A stretch of 37,698 nt of DNA from Scatocola faecipullorum (GTDB lineage Bacteria; Pseudomonadota; Alphaproteobacteria; RF32; CAG-239). The translations under genes and the position numbers were made by a program. Each line of letters begins with the position of its first letter. Positions within the stretch are counted from its first letter, which is position 1. Positions 1-7,535 of this stretch are shown one piece after another. A model generated the notes under the pieces. It saw only the letters and a program-made list of their open reading frames with translations. It was not told where the DNA came from and made no database searches. The stretch covers positions 1 through 37,698 of the forward strand of contig DVNC01000039.1 of the NCBI GenBank assembly GCA_018714685.1. Reading direction: 5' to 3'.

Positions 1-102
1 AACTAATTCAAAGCCTGTTCTCAGATTAGCATAGATGATATACGATGTCAATATACAATAAGACGCAAACTTTGTTCGCGCTAAAGAAATTAAAACTAAA
101 GC

Positions 103-1161
103 TTATTTCAGGCGATAAGCCGAGCGAATGGCCGTTTCTAAACAACAGGGGTAATTTTTCATTGTCCAGTCGCCGCAGATTTGCAGATTGAGCCAGCGGG
201 TTTGCGCTGTGTCGGGACGGCGGCTGTTATTGAGGCGGTCTTGTTTGATGGTTGCTCTTTTATGACGCAGAACTTTATAATCTGGCATAAAAGCGGCTTC
301 CCTTTCCCGAATCCGGCAAATTTCTCCCCAAACCTGCCGTGCCAGCATATCGTCATTGATACGGATATGGTCTGCATTGCTGATGGTAACGGCCAGCAGT
401 CCCGGCGATGAAAACAGCCACTGCGCTGTTCCCCCGATCAGACCGAGCATGTTGTTTCCGCCGGGAAGAGTTATCTGCATACTGGTGCGGAAATAGATGT
501 TAATAATGGTATGATAATCAAACCGGAAACTTTCGAATAGCTGTCCGTAGTGATAGCTGTCCAAGGCGGAAACAACTCTGTCTTGAGGTTTTACGTTAAC
601 TTTTCGCCTGCCGAACCAAAGTTCGCAGAGCTGTTTGTCTTTTTCTTTGAAACCGGTAAGCCTCCAGCCGCAGCGAATGTCTTTGAGGGAAGCGGACATT
701 TTGTCAATCAGCCGGCCGGATAAGTCGCCGCACGAAAAGCCGGCCTTGAATTTTCCCGGTGTAAAAGGAAACAGCTGTCGGGCAATATTCAGCCATTGCC
801 TGCCGCTGATGTCGGCAAAAGCGGTGTTAAAGACCGCTTCGGCAATTTCTTCGCGGCAATGCAGCCAATGCCGCAGGGTTTTGTTTTGGTAGATATCCCG
901 GAAAGTAATGTCGGAACGGAAAAAATCTTTGCCTGCAAAGCGACGGCAGCAGGTATTGGCGCCCAAAATAACATGTGTGGCATTGTCCAGCGACATTTGC
1001 CAGTCGGCGGCAACAAAAGAATAGGCGCGCCCGCCGGGGTGTCCTGCCGCTTCATAAACGGTAATGTGATAATCCGGATGTCTCTGGGCCAGATACAGCG
1101 CCGCGCTCAACCCGGCCGCTCCGCCGCCGATAATGTGATATGTCGGCCGCATTTTCGGCAT
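103..1161 (-). CDS. hpnE: Hydroxysqualene dehydroxylase-like FAD oxidoreductase (HpnE)
   Basis: Predicted 352-residue flavoprotein performing the last step of the HpnCDE route, the reductive removal of the hydroxyl from hydroxysqualene to give squalene. The N-terminus has a dinucleotide-binding motif (IIGGGAAGLSAA, residues 11-22) followed by an acidic residue and a GGRA motif typical of amine-oxidase/phytoene-desaturase flavoproteins. The C-terminus carries the FAD-contacting signature ICGDW followed by the LETAIRSA helix. Its start overlaps the hpnD stop by one base (TAATG), so translation is probably coupled. At 352 residues it is shorter than the roughly 410-450 I would expect for HpnE, with the shortening apparently in the middle. 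Identification rests on fold plus operon context; without hpnC and hpnD it would only be a phytoene-desaturase-like protein. Confidence 0.86.
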   Translation of the reverse strand: MPKMRPTYHIIGGGAAGLSAALYLAQRHPDYHITVYEAAGHPGGRAYSFVAADWQMSLDNATHVILGANTCCRRFAGKDFFRSDITFRDIYQNKTLRHWLHCREEIAEAVFNTAFADISGRQWLNIARQLFPFTPGKFKAGFSCGDLSGRLIDKMSASLKDIRCGWRLTGFKEKDKQLCELWFGRRKVNVKPQDRVVSALDSYHYGQLFESFRFDYHTIINIYFRTSMQITLPGGNNMLGLIGGTAQWLFSSPGLLAVTISNADHIRINDDMLARQVWGEICRIREREAAFMPDYKVLRHKRATIKQDRLNNSRRPDTAQTRWLNLQICGDWTMKNYPCCLETAIRSAYRLK

Positions 1162-1994
1162 TATTTTCCGAAGTAAGCGCGCAGCGCCAAAGTCAGCTTT
1201 TTCATTTTGCTGAGCTGCGGTTTGGGCGAAATGACTTCCCAGCCGCGGTTTTGCATGATGTCAAAATATTTGCGGTAGATGGCGGCAATCATTTTGACCG
1301 GGCGGGCGGTCTTTTTGTCAAGTTTCTGAATCAAAACATCCGCCTTTTTAAAATCGGCGTCAGCCAGTTTAGCCAGCTCTTCGCGGGCAACGGCCAAATT
1401 CTTGTCAACCACCACGCTGCGCGGATCTTTTGATGAGATATTGGCTTTTTGCAAAAATTCCCGTGGAATATAAAGGCGATTGCTCATTGCGTCTTCTTTC
1501 ACGTCGCGCAGAATATTGGTAATCTGTAACGCATTGCCCAGCGTGGTGGCCAAGTCGTTGATAATTTTCTCATCGGCACAGCCGAAAATACGCAGCGATA
1601 AATTTCCGGGAACTCCGGCAACCCCGCGGCAGTAGGCATAAAATTCGTTGAGCGAAGGGGCCTGCAGCGGCTGGGGAATATCCATCGAAATGCTGTCAAT
1701 CAGCTTCATGAATTCTTCTTTCGGCAGTTTGAAACGCATACAGTTTTTATAAATGCGGCGGCCGATTTCGGTAGCGGGAACCTTCTTGTCGTAAATATTG
1801 TCCAGTTCTTCGCGCCAGGCCTGAAGCAGTTCCTGTTTTTCGCTCATGTCGCTGTCGCCGTCAACAATATCGTCGATATGCCGGCAGAAAGCATAAATGG
1901 TATACATTGCCTCGCGCTTGGCCTTCGGCAGCATCCGCATGCTCCAGAAAAATGAAGTTCCTGATTTTTTTACAATCGCTTTAATATCGTTCAT
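1161..1994 (-). CDS. hpnD: Presqualene diphosphate synthase (HpnD)
   Basis: 277 residues, trans-isoprenyl diphosphate synthase head-to-head family (squalene/phytoene synthase fold). It is expected to condense two farnesyl diphosphates to presqualene diphosphate at the cytoplasmic face of the membrane. Both Mg-diphosphate-binding aspartate motifs are present: DDIVD at residues 41-45 and NILRDVKED at 160-168. The FCRHIDD and YCRGVAG segments are typical of the phytoene synthase-like branch. The gene directly follows hpnC with no gap and overlaps hpnE by one base. Both aspartate-rich motifs are intact, whereas its paralogue HpnC has a degenerate second motif; this is why this copy is called HpnD. 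Confidence 0.93.
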   Translation of the reverse strand: MNDIKAIVKKSGTSFFWSMRMLPKAKREAMYTIYAFCRHIDDIVDGDSDMSEKQELLQAWREELDNIYDKKVPATEIGRRIYKNCMRFKLPKEEFMKLIDSISMDIPQPLQAPSLNEFYAYCRGVAGVPGNLSLRIFGCADEKIINDLATTLGNALQITNILRDVKEDAMSNRLYIPREFLQKANISSKDPRSVVVDKNLAVAREELAKLADADFKKADVLIQKLDKKTARPVKMIAAIYRKYFDIMQNRGWEVISPKPQLSKMKKLTLALRAYFGK

Positions 1995-2858
1995 TTACAA
2001 ACCTTTATTAGTCAAAGTTTTGTGCCGGGTGAGCAAACCTCTGCAAATGCCGCCAATCGTGGCGCAGAACCAATCGCGTTTGTTCAGCCTGATCGTATCG
2101 GTCAAAACATCTCCTTTTAATATTTTTTTTACCATAATATTGGTTAAGGAAAAGATAACGCAGATTTCGAGTCTCAGCCGCAGATTCCGCACAATCGACG
2201 GTAAAATCGCCGCATCTTCCATCAGTCCGCGAACACGAAACATTATTTCTTTAACCAGCAGTTTAAGCGCTTTGGAACTTTTGGCTCTGGTCAGTGCAGA
2301 GGGAGAAACGTCAAACCGGCGGAATAGTTCATCGGGAATATAAACCCGCTTTAATGTTTTTGCATCATATTTTAAATCCTGCACATGGTTGACGATCTGC
2401 AACGCGGCGCACAAGGCATTGGCCGGCAGATAAGTTGACGGGTTTTCATTGTGCAGAGCGAGCAGAAAACGTCCTACCGGCGCCGCGGAATGTTGGCAAT
2501 AAGCCATCAGCTGCCCCCAGGTTTCATAATGGAAACAGGCAGCATCCTGCCGAAAAGCAGTCAGCAAATCACTGGCCAGCGAAAAACTCAGATTCTCCGC
2601 TATGAAGGCTTTTCGCAGCGGTTCGGCAATTTGATGAGCTTCCGTTTCGCGCCCTGCTTTCCCGTATAAAGCCTGTTCCAGTTGTTCCAGGCGTTTGGTC
2701 TTCTCCGCCTCGGACAAGTCCGGATTATCGGCAATGTCATCGCCGTAGCGGGCAAAGTTATAGTAAGCGGTAACAATTTTCCGGTTTTCTTTTCCCAACA
2801 AAAAAGAAGCCACCGGAAAATTTTCGTCCTTTTGTTGTTTGTGGCGCATGTCGCTCAT
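1995..2858 (-). CDS. hpnC: Hydroxysqualene synthase (HpnC)
   Basis: 287 residues, squalene/phytoene synthase fold. In the HpnCDE pathway HpnC converts presqualene diphosphate to hydroxysqualene. The first aspartate motif is ARYGDDIAD (residues 36-44). The second is NHVQDLKYD (157-165), the divergent form expected for HpnC. The FPVASF segment near residue 14 is also an HpnC hallmark. The ATG at 2856-2858 overlaps the trmFO stop as ATGA, indicating coupling. A second in-frame ATG lies three codons in, so the exact start is slightly uncertain. The last 40 residues, after the conserved core, are poorly conserved and basic, a common membrane-proximal tail. Confidence 0.92.
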   Translation of the reverse strand: MSDMRHKQQKDENFPVASFLLGKENRKIVTAYYNFARYGDDIADNPDLSEAEKTKRLEQLEQALYGKAGRETEAHQIAEPLRKAFIAENLSFSLASDLLTAFRQDAACFHYETWGQLMAYCQHSAAPVGRFLLALHNENPSTYLPANALCAALQIVNHVQDLKYDAKTLKRVYIPDELFRRFDVSPSALTRAKSSKALKLLVKEIMFRVRGLMEDAAILPSIVRNLRLRLEICVIFSLTNIMVKKILKGDVLTDTIRLNKRDWFCATIGGICRGLLTRHKTLTNKGL

Positions 2859-4207
2859 CGGCGTTTCTCCAGCCAGACGTCAAGATCGGCCAGCGCCCTT
2901 TGACAATAGGCCTGCTTTCGGTCGGCGCCTTTCAGTTTGCGGAATTTGCCGTTGGCGGTCGTTTCTCCCGAGATAGTCGGAAAAATACCGAAATTGATAT
3001 TCATCGGCTGAAAATTTTCAATATTCGTATCGTCGATTAAATGACTGAGCATTGAACCGAGAGCCGTTGTTCTGGGCGGCGGCAGCGGGTTTGTCCCTAG
3101 CTGCTGTCCGGCGGCAAAATAACCGGCCATCAGGCCGACTGCGGCGCTTTCGATATATCCTTCGCAGCCGGTAATCTGTCCGGCAAACCGCAGGTGAGGT
3201 TTGCTTTTGAGCCGCAGATAAGCATCAAGCAGCAGCGGGCTTTTGATAAAAGTATTTTTATGAATGCCGCCGAAACGGGCAAACTCCGCCTTTTCCAGCC
3301 CGGGAATCATTTGAAAAATTCGTTTTTGTTCACCGTATTTCATCTTGGTTTGAAAACCGACCAGATTGCGCAGCGTGTCTTCCTTGTTGTCCTGCCGCAG
3401 CTGAACCACGGCATAAGGTTTTTCCGAACTGTGCGGATTGGTCAGTCCCACCGGTTTCATCGGGCCGAAAACCAAAGTTTCGATGCCTCTTTCCGCCATC
3501 ACTTCAATCGGCAGGCAGCCGTCAAAATAGTGCACTTCTTCCCAGTCGTGAAATTCGGCCTTTTCCGCTTTCAGCAAAGCATCGACAAACTGATAATATT
3601 GTTCTTTGGAGAGCGGGCAGTTGATGTAATCAAGTTTGTCGCCTTTGTCATAGCGGGACTGATACCACGCTTTGCTGAAGTCAATGCTCTCCTTGTAAAC
3701 CACCGGAGCTATTGCATCGTAAAAGGAGAGGGACTGCCGGTCAACTTCCGTTAAAATGGCGTCTGCCAGTTTTTCGCTGGTCAGTGGTCCGGTGGCAATA
3801 ATCGATTCGCCCCACGTTTCGGGAGGAAGTTCCGTCAGCTCGCCGGTTTCAAACCGAATAAGCGGATGCCCGTTGAGCTTTTCCGTTACCATGGCGGCAA
3901 AACCGTCGCGGTCAACCGCCAGCGCTCCTCCGGCCGGAACTTTGGTGGCGTCGGCACAGGCCATAATCAGGGAACCGCAGCGTCGCATTTCTTCATGCAG
4001 CAGGCCGACGGCGTTATGTTCAAAATCATCTGACCGCAGCGAATTGGAGCAAACCAGTTCCGCGCAGTTCGGATTTTTGTGCGCGGCAGAGAATTTCTGC
4101 GGCTTCATCTCATGGATAATCGCCGGAATTCCGGCTTCGGCAATCTGCCAGGCGGCTTCCGAACCGGCCAGCCCGGCGCCGATAATATGAATAGCTTGTC
4201 GGGTCAT
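2855..4207 (-). CDS. trmFO: Folate-dependent tRNA(U54) methyltransferase TrmFO
   Basis: 450 residues, full length for the family. TrmFO makes ribothymidine at position 54 of tRNA using methylenetetrahydrofolate and FAD. The N-terminal nucleotide-binding loop IGAGLAGSEAAW (residues 9-20) is followed by the diagnostic HEMKP and ELVCSNSLRSDD segments. The GCEGYIESAAVGLMAG segment near residue 350, shared with GidA/MnmG-type flavoproteins, is also present. The ATG has a good ribosome site (AGGAAAG) and a plausible promoter just upstream. It is the first gene of a four-gene operon with hpnC, hpnD and hpnE; there is no obvious biochemical link beyond shared transcription. Confidence 0.97.
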   Translation of the reverse strand: MTRQAIHIIGAGLAGSEAAWQIAEAGIPAIIHEMKPQKFSAAHKNPNCAELVCSNSLRSDDFEHNAVGLLHEEMRRCGSLIMACADATKVPAGGALAVDRDGFAAMVTEKLNGHPLIRFETGELTELPPETWGESIIATGPLTSEKLADAILTEVDRQSLSFYDAIAPVVYKESIDFSKAWYQSRYDKGDKLDYINCPLSKEQYYQFVDALLKAEKAEFHDWEEVHYFDGCLPIEVMAERGIETLVFGPMKPVGLTNPHSSEKPYAVVQLRQDNKEDTLRNLVGFQTKMKYGEQKRIFQMIPGLEKAEFARFGGIHKNTFIKSPLLLDAYLRLKSKPHLRFAGQITGCEGYIESAAVGLMAGYFAAGQQLGTNPLPPPRTTALGSMLSHLIDDTNIENFQPMNINFGIFPTISGETTANGKFRKLKGADRKQAYCQRALADLDVWLEKRR

Positions 4208-4229
4208 TGTCTTTCCTTAATTTTGTTTT

Positions 4230-4257
4230 TTTATAGCAGTAATTTGCCAAAAGTAAA
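4230..4257 (-). promoter_or_regulatory. Putative sigma70 promoter of the trmFO-hpnCDE operon
   Basis: Read on the minus strand: -35 TTTACT (4257-4252), a 16-base spacer and -10 TATAAA (4235-4230), some 22 bases upstream of the trmFO ATG. The AGGAAAG ribosome site lies between. The motifs are seen; activity is inferred. Confidence 0.45.
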
Positions 4258-4300
4258 CCCTGAAAAGATTTCTAACTTATTGATAACCTGCGTATAGCGT

Positions 4301-4328
4301 TTGAATTATATTAAAAAAAAGCTATACT
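4301..4328 (+). promoter_or_regulatory. Putative sigma70 promoter for the exported protein/ChpT operon
   Basis: -35 TTGAAT (4301-4306), a 16-base spacer and a near-consensus -10 TATACT (4323-4328). The predicted transcription start (about 4335) leaves only some 8 bases before the first ATG (4343) and about 26 before an in-frame ATG at 4361. The leader would be very short or the first ATG is not used. Confidence 0.5.
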
Positions 4329-4342
4329 GGGAAAAATCTTAG

Positions 4343-5521
4343 ATGAAGCGATTCTGTGATATGAAGCCAGTTTTAATCATTTGGGCAGCCGGTGCCCTGC
4401 TTTTTCCCGCTCTTTGCTTTGCCAGCGAAGAGTATGATCCGTTGTTGTATCCCGAAGCGGCTGCAGCGGAAGCCGATGCCGCGGCGATGCCTTCGTCGGG
4501 GGAAACGCTGCTTGCTTCGCCGAAATTGCTTGACGAAGAAGATATGAATTTTGAAAATCTGGACTTTGACGCTTTGGACGGTGAACCTCAGTCCACGCCG
4601 ATGCCGGCCGCAGCTCCTTCGGCGGTCACGCCTCCTCCGCCGCCAGCGTCATCATCTCTTCCGGCGGCTCCGGCAGAAAAGGAAACCGCCCCGGTCGTTG
4701 ATAAAAATAAAACCCTGACCGATAACCTGCAGGCCAATGCTCCGTCAACGGAAGATTCGGTCATTCCGCTGCCGAAAGTCGAAGAAACCTGGATATCCAA
4801 AATCAAATCGCCGCTCGGAGAGGCCGATTCTGCCAAAGCGGCCGGTGATGAAGAAAAACAAACCGGAAAAGTCAATCTTGAAAATCTGGTTGAAAAGTCC
4901 AAAAAAACCGTGCGGCGTTCCAATGCCTCGGTTTTTGATATTTCCGGCGCCATGCTCCGCATGTCTTTCAAACAGATTGATGATATTCTTACCCGCCGCG
5001 GTTTCCGCCGCACGGTGCAAAAGCTGGATATTCCGAATTTTATCCGCTGGCGCAATGAAGACAAATGCCGCGCATCCGGCGTCGTTGGCTATGAGCGTTT
5101 GGAAAACTGCGTTATCCAAATGGCAAAGAAAAACGGCTATCAGTATGTGGAGCGCACCACTTATTCCAAGTTTGACACCCGAGAGGAAATAGAAGTCTAT
5201 TTTACCAGCACTTTCACCAATAACAAAGCCTACCGCATTTCATACAAAAGCGAAGCGGCAACCGCAATCACCGGCAACAGCCAGAAGCAGATTTATCTGC
5301 GGAATATAAAAGTTTATGATTTTTGGAAAAAAATTAACCAAAAGTATGGTACACCCGACAATAAAGATGACGTCATCTGGGGATTGGGCGGCAACAAGCC
5401 TTATCTTCAGGCCGGCACCGGGCGCCTGATTCTGGAAGATCCGATGCTGCGGGAACTGGATTACACCCGGATGTCGCGTGAAGATCAGAAGTTTATGAAT
5501 ACCGATTTGTATAGTTTTTAG
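4343..5521 (+). CDS. Exported proline/alanine-rich protein of unknown function
   Basis: 392 residues. I do not recognise the family. The N-terminus is a signal peptide: a basic start, the hydrophobic run VLIIWAAGALLFPALCFA and a likely cleavage after CFA. The second in-frame ATG (4361, starting MKPVLI) gives a more typical signal peptide than the first, so the true protein may be 386 residues. Residues about 25-180 are low-complexity, rich in Ala, Pro, Ser and Glu, including a run of Pro near residue 95; this looks like a periplasm-spanning or disordered linker. The C-terminal 190 residues are ordered, with conserved-looking Cys (KCRASG, ENCVIQ) and aromatic residues. It lies six bases before chpT and is probably cotranscribed with it, suggesting an envelope role connected to that signalling set, though this is inference only. 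Confidence 0.85.
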   Translation: MKRFCDMKPVLIIWAAGALLFPALCFASEEYDPLLYPEAAAAEADAAAMPSSGETLLASPKLLDEEDMNFENLDFDALDGEPQSTPMPAAAPSAVTPPPPPASSSLPAAPAEKETAPVVDKNKTLTDNLQANAPSTEDSVIPLPKVEETWISKIKSPLGEADSAKAAGDEEKQTGKVNLENLVEKSKKTVRRSNASVFDISGAMLRMSFKQIDDILTRRGFRRTVQKLDIPNFIRWRNEDKCRASGVVGYERLENCVIQMAKKNGYQYVERTTYSKFDTREEIEVYFTSTFTNNKAYRISYKSEAATAITGNSQKQIYLRNIKVYDFWKKINQKYGTPDNKDDVIWGLGGNKPYLQAGTGRLILEDPMLRELDYTRMSREDQKFMNTDLYSF

Positions 5522-5526
5522 AGGAT

Positions 5527-6153
5527 ATGATGAACGATATTTTATCAGAAACCGAATTGGCCGAATTGATTTGCACCCGTATCAGCCATGATGTCATCGG
5601 CAATGTCGGTGCCGTATCCAATGCGGTGGAACTTCTTGAAGAAGGAGATATGGACTTTCTGGATGATATCCGTTCGATTCTCAAAGTCAGCTCTTCGGTT
5701 CTTTCTGCCCGTCTGAAGTTTTTCCGCCTGGCATTCGGCCTGAGCAACGCCAACCTTGAAGATTTCGGGCAGGTAAAGTCGGCTGCGGAAAATTATCTGA
5801 AAACGCTTGGCAGCCGCAATTATCCGCTGTCGCTGGAACTGGAGCTTCACTCGGCAGCTTTTGCCCGGCAGGCGCTGGTCGGAATTATGATTGCGGCGGA
5901 CATGCTGATTAAAGGCGGCAAAATCGAAGCCCGCGAAGTCGGCGGCCGGCTGGCTGTCATAACCCATTGCGAAACGCCGCCGTCTGCGGAAAAAATCAGA
6001 AACATCAAAACGGTTTTGTCGGGCGGCCGCCCGGAAAATATGGCCCAGTATGCTCCGGTGTTCTATCTGAAAAGCCTTATGACTTCGCAGAAACAGGTAA
6101 TAAGGCTTATTGAAACGCCGGCATTCGGCCTGATGATGGAGCAGGGGGAATAA
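5527..6153 (+). CDS. chpT: ChpT-like histidine phosphotransferase
   Basis: 208 residues. ChpT is the cytoplasmic alphaproteobacterial phosphotransferase that relays phosphate from the hybrid kinase CckA to CtrA and CpdR. The helical-hairpin DHp segment is at the N-terminus with the phosphorylatable His in RISHDVIGNVGAVSNAVELL (His21), matching the HD(L/V)xxxxGAxxNxxELL pattern of the family. The remainder resembles a degenerate ATPase-like domain lacking the N, G1 and G2 nucleotide-binding boxes, as in ChpT. Two ATGs lie in tandem (5527, 5530); GAGGAT at 5521-5526 suits the second slightly better. It is followed by a receiver gene after one base and by cheR, a likely operon. Whether it is the ChpT of the CckA-CtrA relay or a paralogue cannot be decided here. 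Confidence 0.85.
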   Translation: MMNDILSETELAELICTRISHDVIGNVGAVSNAVELLEEGDMDFLDDIRSILKVSSSVLSARLKFFRLAFGLSNANLEDFGQVKSAAENYLKTLGSRNYPLSLELELHSAAFARQALVGIMIAADMLIKGGKIEAREVGGRLAVITHCETPPSAEKIRNIKTVLSGGRPENMAQYAPVFYLKSLMTSQKQVIRLIETPAFGLMMEQGE

Positions 6154-6154
6154 A

Positions 6155-6520
6155 ATGGCAAAATGTTTGGTCGCCGACGACTCTAAAATAATCAGAATGC
6201 TTTTTGCCAAGATTATGGGAAATCTGGGCTTTGACGTGACCGAAGCCGAAGACGGCGAAGAAGTCGTCGAACAATGCCAGCTCAACGAGTTTGATTTGGT
6301 GATTATGGATTATCGTCTGCCTGTACTCGACGGTATTGATGCCATGTATAAAATCCGCAATTCCCGGCTTGAGAAACAGCCTAAAATAATTTTCTGTTCA
6401 TCGCTGCTGGATATTGAAAAAATAGAAGAGGCTTTGGACGGCGGTGCTGACGACTATGTGCTGAAACCCTTTGACGAAGAAATCATTATCAGCAAATTGT
6501 CAATACTCGGCCTGGTTTAG
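6155..6520 (+). CDS. Single-domain response regulator (CheY-like)
   Basis: 121 residues, a lone receiver domain with no output domain. Key residues are present: acidic pair Asp8/Asp9, phosphoacceptor Asp52 in VIMDYRLP, Ser82/Ser83 in place of the conserved Thr/Ser, and Lys104 in VLKPF. The ribosome site is GGGGGAATAAA and the gene begins one base after the ChpT-like gene, so it is the most likely partner of that phosphotransferase. It could act as CheY, as a CpdR-like adaptor or as a phosphate sink; the sequence lacks anything that decides. The two genes following each other closely and then a CheR suggest a small self-contained signalling cassette. Confidence 0.93.
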   Translation: MAKCLVADDSKIIRMLFAKIMGNLGFDVTEAEDGEEVVEQCQLNEFDLVIMDYRLPVLDGIDAMYKIRNSRLEKQPKIIFCSSLLDIEKIEEALDGGADDYVLKPFDEEIIISKLSILGLV

Positions 6521-6529
6521 GAAAAAACG

Positions 6530-7501
6530 ATGAAAAAGAGCGATTTTGAATATGTGTTAAGCCTTCTCAGACAATATGCCGGTTGGGATTTGTCCAACGA
6601 CAAATATTTCATCATCGATAAAAAACTTTATAATTTTATCTGTGAAAAGGGTTATGCTTCGGTTGAAGATTTGATTGCCGAGCTAAAAATCGGTCAGAAA
6701 GCCATGCTGTGGCAGGTTGTTGAGGCCTTGACCCTGTCGGACACTTATTTTTACCGTGACTATCCGGTATTTAAAGCTTTTGAGAATTATCTGCTGCCGC
6801 AGCTGCGGGAAATCAACCGAAGTTCCAAAAAGCTGCGGATATGGAGCCTCGGCTGTTCGACCGGACAGGAGGCATATTCGATTGCCATGGCGGTTAAGCA
6901 CAAGCTTCTGGGCGTTAAAGACTGGAATGTAAACATTATCGGCACCGACATTTCCAGTTATTCGATCGGTAAGGCGCAAAAAGGACTGTTCAGCCAGTTC
7001 GATGTCCAGATGGGGCTGAATATGCGCCAGATTCTGGAAAATTTTCATCAGGATCAGGGGCAGTGGCAGCTTAATGACGACATCCTTTCCATGGTGGAAT
7101 TCCGCCGTTACAATCTGATGGACGAACTGACGCTCAGCGGCAGTTATGACGTAATTTTCTGCCGCTATGTCCTGCAGTATTTTTCACCCGAAATTCAGCG
7201 AAAAATCGTTGCGAAGATATACAGCCGTCAAAATCCGGCCGGCTTCCTTTATACCGGAATGCATGAAAATATCCGGGGATTGGATGAGTTCTACCAGCCC
7301 GTCAGCGGAATGGACTGTCTCTATCAGGCGAAAATGAATGTGCCGCTGCCAAATTTTGATGAAGATGTCAAAAGCGAAGTAATTGCCGGCCCCGCAGACA
7401 GCGACGATGACATTCCGAGCTTTGTTCGCCCGCGTAATCTGACTTATCGCGCGCCGCAGTCCGCTCAGGACTTTATGGAAGAACTTAAAAAGAAAAACTG
7501 A
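6530..7501 (+). CDS. cheR: CheR-type protein-glutamate methyltransferase
   Basis: 323 residues. It is predicted to methylate glutamates of chemoreceptors using S-adenosylmethionine. Order: an N-terminal helical CheR_N domain (about 1-80, ending in the family motif with TYFYRD), then the SAM-dependent domain with WSLGCSTGQEAYS (105-117), the acidic TDISS turn, and DVIFCRYVLQYF, equivalent to the canonical DxIfCRNVLiYF. The C-terminal 45 residues are an acidic, probably disordered extension, PADSDDDIPSF and beyond. No methyl-accepting receptor, CheA or CheB is in the window. The ribosome site is GGAAAAAACG before the ATG, nine bases after the receiver gene. Confidence 0.93.
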   Translation: MKKSDFEYVLSLLRQYAGWDLSNDKYFIIDKKLYNFICEKGYASVEDLIAELKIGQKAMLWQVVEALTLSDTYFYRDYPVFKAFENYLLPQLREINRSSKKLRIWSLGCSTGQEAYSIAMAVKHKLLGVKDWNVNIIGTDISSYSIGKAQKGLFSQFDVQMGLNMRQILENFHQDQGQWQLNDDILSMVEFRRYNLMDELTLSGSYDVIFCRYVLQYFSPEIQRKIVAKIYSRQNPAGFLYTGMHENIRGLDEFYQPVSGMDCLYQAKMNVPLPNFDEDVKSEVIAGPADSDDDIPSFVRPRNLTYRAPQSAQDFMEELKKKN

Positions 7502-7535
7502 CGGGAAAGCGGTCTAAACCGTAAGGTCCGGAAAA

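Noticed and set aside
4588..5119. Long open frames on the minus strand across the proline-rich exported protein
   Set aside because: They lie opposite a gene with a signal peptide and good context; composition reflects the low-complexity coding strand.
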